From: Burkholderiaceae bacterium
GTDB lineage: Bacteria; Pseudomonadota; Gammaproteobacteria; Burkholderiales; Burkholderiaceae
Length of the DNA stretch: 7,208 nucleotides
Direction of reading: 5' to 3'
NCBI GenBank assembly: GCA_025458735.1
Contig: JALORV010000026.1
Location: 1-7,208, forward strand
Below are positions 5,907 to 7,208 of this stretch, in pieces. Under the pieces are notes generated by a model that was not told the origin of the DNA, did no database searches, and saw nothing but the letters and a program-made list of their open reading frames with translations. The position numbers and the translations under genes are program-made. How positions within the stretch are numbered: position 1 is the first letter of the stretch; the number at the start of each line of letters is the position of its first letter.

Positions 5907-6794
5907 ATGGCGGCCCTGCCACCCGTAGCCAATCTGCTCGCGTTCGAAGCGGTTGCGCGGCGTCGCAGCTTCGCGATGGCCGCGTCGGAACTGCATCTGA
6001 CTGCATCAGCGGTCAGCCACCAGGTCGCACGCCTCGAAACGCACCTGGGCGTGCGACTGTTCGAGCGCAGCGCGCACGCCGTGAAGCTGAGTGCTGCGGG
6101 AGAGCGTTACCTGGCGCGCGTCGGGGGCGCCCTGGCGGCGATCGGCGCGGCCACCGACGATCTGCGGCAGGGCGTCAGCAACAGCCTGTACGTGCACTCG
6201 GCGCCGAGCCTCGCCAGCCTGTGGCTGATGCCGCGGCTGCCGGGCTTCGCGCAGGCGCATCCGGAGATCGCGCTCAACCTCTCGGCCGCGCATACGCCGA
6301 GCGACTTCGGCCTCGGCCAGGCCGACCTCGACATCCGCTACGGCGTGCCGCTGTGGCCCAACCTGGAAGTCGAGCCGCTGTTCGAGGAACGTGTCCTGCC
6401 GCTCGCCAGCCCGGCGTTCATCCGGCGCCATCGACTGAAGAAGCCCGAGGGGCTGCTGCGCGTGCCGCTGATCCAGAGCGCCGTGAGCGTGGTGCAGTGG
6501 TCGGACTGGTTCGCCGCCTTCACTAACCAGCGCGCACCCGACCGCTTTGCGCTGCGCTTCGACCGCGCCCAGCTCTCACTCGACGCCGCCACACAGGGCC
6601 TCGGTGTCGCGCTCGAAAGCGCCACCAACGCCGGCCGCCACCTGGGCGAGGGCAAGCTGAGCCCGATCTTCGGCTTCGAGCAGTCGATCAGGGTCAAGGC
6701 GCACTTCCTCGTCTACCCCGCGCGCCACGCGAAGCGGCCGCCGGTGGCCGCGTTCATCGAGTGGCTCCGCAGCGAGGCGGCGAAAGCGGCGTGA
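5907..6794 (+). CDS. LysR-type transcriptional regulator, GcvA-like
   Basis: A 295-residue protein of the usual LysR length. Residues about 7-65 form the winged helix-turn-helix: NLLAFEAVARRRSFAMAA, then ELHLTASAVSHQVARLE and LGVRLFERS, closely resembling the GcvA subgroup (FEAVAR...AASELHLT...AVSHQ). Residues about 88-290 are the periplasmic-binding-protein-like effector domain, including the GcvA-type stretch SLASLWLMPRLPGFAQAHPEI (spread over 101-121) and DLDIRYG at 139-145. The ATG at 5907 has AGGGAGAG 6 bases upstream and gives a normal N-terminus. The gene is divergent from the six-gene operon, which is the classic arrangement for a LysR protein and its target, so it probably activates that operon when it binds the substrate or an intermediate, and controls itself through the shared gap. 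The effector is unknown. The downstream lyase-family gene is on the same strand and could be a second target. Confidence 0.94.
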   Translation: MAALPPVANLLAFEAVARRRSFAMAASELHLTASAVSHQVARLETHLGVRLFERSAHAVKLSAAGERYLARVGGALAAIGAATDDLRQGVSNSLYVHSAPSLASLWLMPRLPGFAQAHPEIALNLSAAHTPSDFGLGQADLDIRYGVPLWPNLEVEPLFEERVLPLASPAFIRRHRLKKPEGLLRVPLIQSAVSVVQWSDWFAAFTNQRAPDRFALRFDRAQLSLDAATQGLGVALESATNAGRHLGEGKLSPIFGFEQSIRVKAHFLVYPARHAKRPPVAAFIEWLRSEAAKAA

Positions 6795-6920
6795 TCGACG
6801 TGCGCGACCCGGCGCGCTCGCGGCCCTGCGGCAGACGCGACTCCGCTCGCTCGACCCGCGCCCGTTCAACCACGATGATGCCGACTGCGGTACAACACGC
6901 CGATACAACGGAGCCTGACG

Positions 6921-7208
6921 ATGGCCCTTCCACGCCCCAGCGTCACCGACAAGCGTCGTGAGTTCCACCGCCTGCACGCGGGCGGCTGCTTCGTGATTCC
7001 CAACCCGTGGGATCCCGGCAGCGCGCGCTACCTGCAGAGCCTCGGCTTCAAGGCGCTCGCCACGACCAGCGCGGGCTTTGCCTGGTCCAGGGCGCGGCCG
7101 GACAGCGGCGTGACGCGCGATGCGGTGATCGCGCACCTGGCCGAGATGGTCGCGGCCACCGATGTCCCGATCAACGCGGATTTCGAGAGCGGCTTCGCGG
7201 CCGACGCC
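6921..7208 (+). CDS. Isocitrate lyase/PEP mutase family protein (N-terminal part; runs off the window)
   Basis: The first 96 residues of a protein cut by the window end; full-length members have roughly 250-290. The barrel start is recognisable: FVIPNPWDPGSARYLQSLGFKA at 24-45 carries the NPWD signature of this group, ATTSAGFAWS at 47-56 is the second strand, and NADFESGF at 85-92 is the metal-binding region (D87 and E89 in a DxExG pattern). Members split or form C-C or C-P bonds next to a carboxylate: 2-methylisocitrate lyase, oxaloacetate decarboxylase, PEP mutase, phosphonopyruvate hydrolase. This NPWD type is mostly uncharacterised and often labelled oxaloacetate decarboxylase or carboxyphosphonoenolpyruvate phosphonomutase; the specific reaction cannot be assigned. 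The ATG has GGAG 7 bases upstream and lies 126 bases after the LysR stop, on the same strand, so it may be independent. Two TACAAC hexamers (6891 and 6904) are possible -10 elements. Confidence 0.85.
   Translation, partial: MALPRPSVTDKRREFHRLHAGGCFVIPNPWDPGSARYLQSLGFKALATTSAGFAWSRARPDSGVTRDAVIAHLAEMVAATDVPINADFESGFAADA

Noticed and set aside
6802..6817. A GCGCG/CGCGC stem after the LysR stop as a terminator.
   Set aside because: Only five pairs and no following T-run; such stems are expected by chance in this composition.

Overview
The window is uniformly GC-rich and tightly packed. Its protein types (a TRAP transporter operon, a GcvA-like LysR regulator, a split transketolase-like pair) fit a heterotrophic proteobacterium, most likely a betaproteobacterium of the Burkholderiales type. 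The taxonomic guess rests on composition and gene content only.

Layout. Six genes on the minus strand, read from right to left, form one apparent operon: a short-chain dehydrogenase (5723-4974), a TRAP periplasmic binding protein (4914-3928), the TRAP small permease (3825-3313), the TRAP large permease (3287-2028), and the N- and C-terminal halves of a transketolase-like ThDP enzyme (1999-1142 and 1142-138). Gaps are 25-102 bases and the two enzyme halves overlap by one base. Divergently on the plus strand lies a LysR-type regulator (5907-6794), followed by the first 96 codons of an isocitrate lyase/PEP mutase family enzyme (6921 to the window edge). The 183-base gap 5724-5906 must hold the divergent promoters and operator. 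Positions 1-137, downstream of the operon, show no gene I can support.

How the genes may work together. The regulator probably senses a substrate or intermediate and controls the operon. The TRAP system would import an organic acid using a sodium gradient; its binding protein keeps the arginine that clamps a carboxylate. The dehydrogenase would oxidise a hydroxyl (or reduce a ketone), and the split ThDP enzyme would cleave or transfer a carbon unit. No kinase is present. By eye, the ThDP enzyme lacks most of the residues that classical transketolases use to hold sugar phosphates, while it keeps the cofactor residues and the catalytic glutamate. The best candidate for an undescribed system is therefore a phosphate-independent, transketolase-like route for an imported hydroxy or sugar acid. 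This is inference: the substrate is unknown and the residue comparison was made from memory of the yeast and E. coli enzymes.

Other structure: a strong hairpin between the binding-protein and small-permease genes, a possible long-range pairing that covers the small-permease start, and a repeated TTCTT motif plus two dyads in the divergent promoter region. I found no tRNA, rRNA, insertion sequence, CRISPR array or convincing rho-independent terminator.
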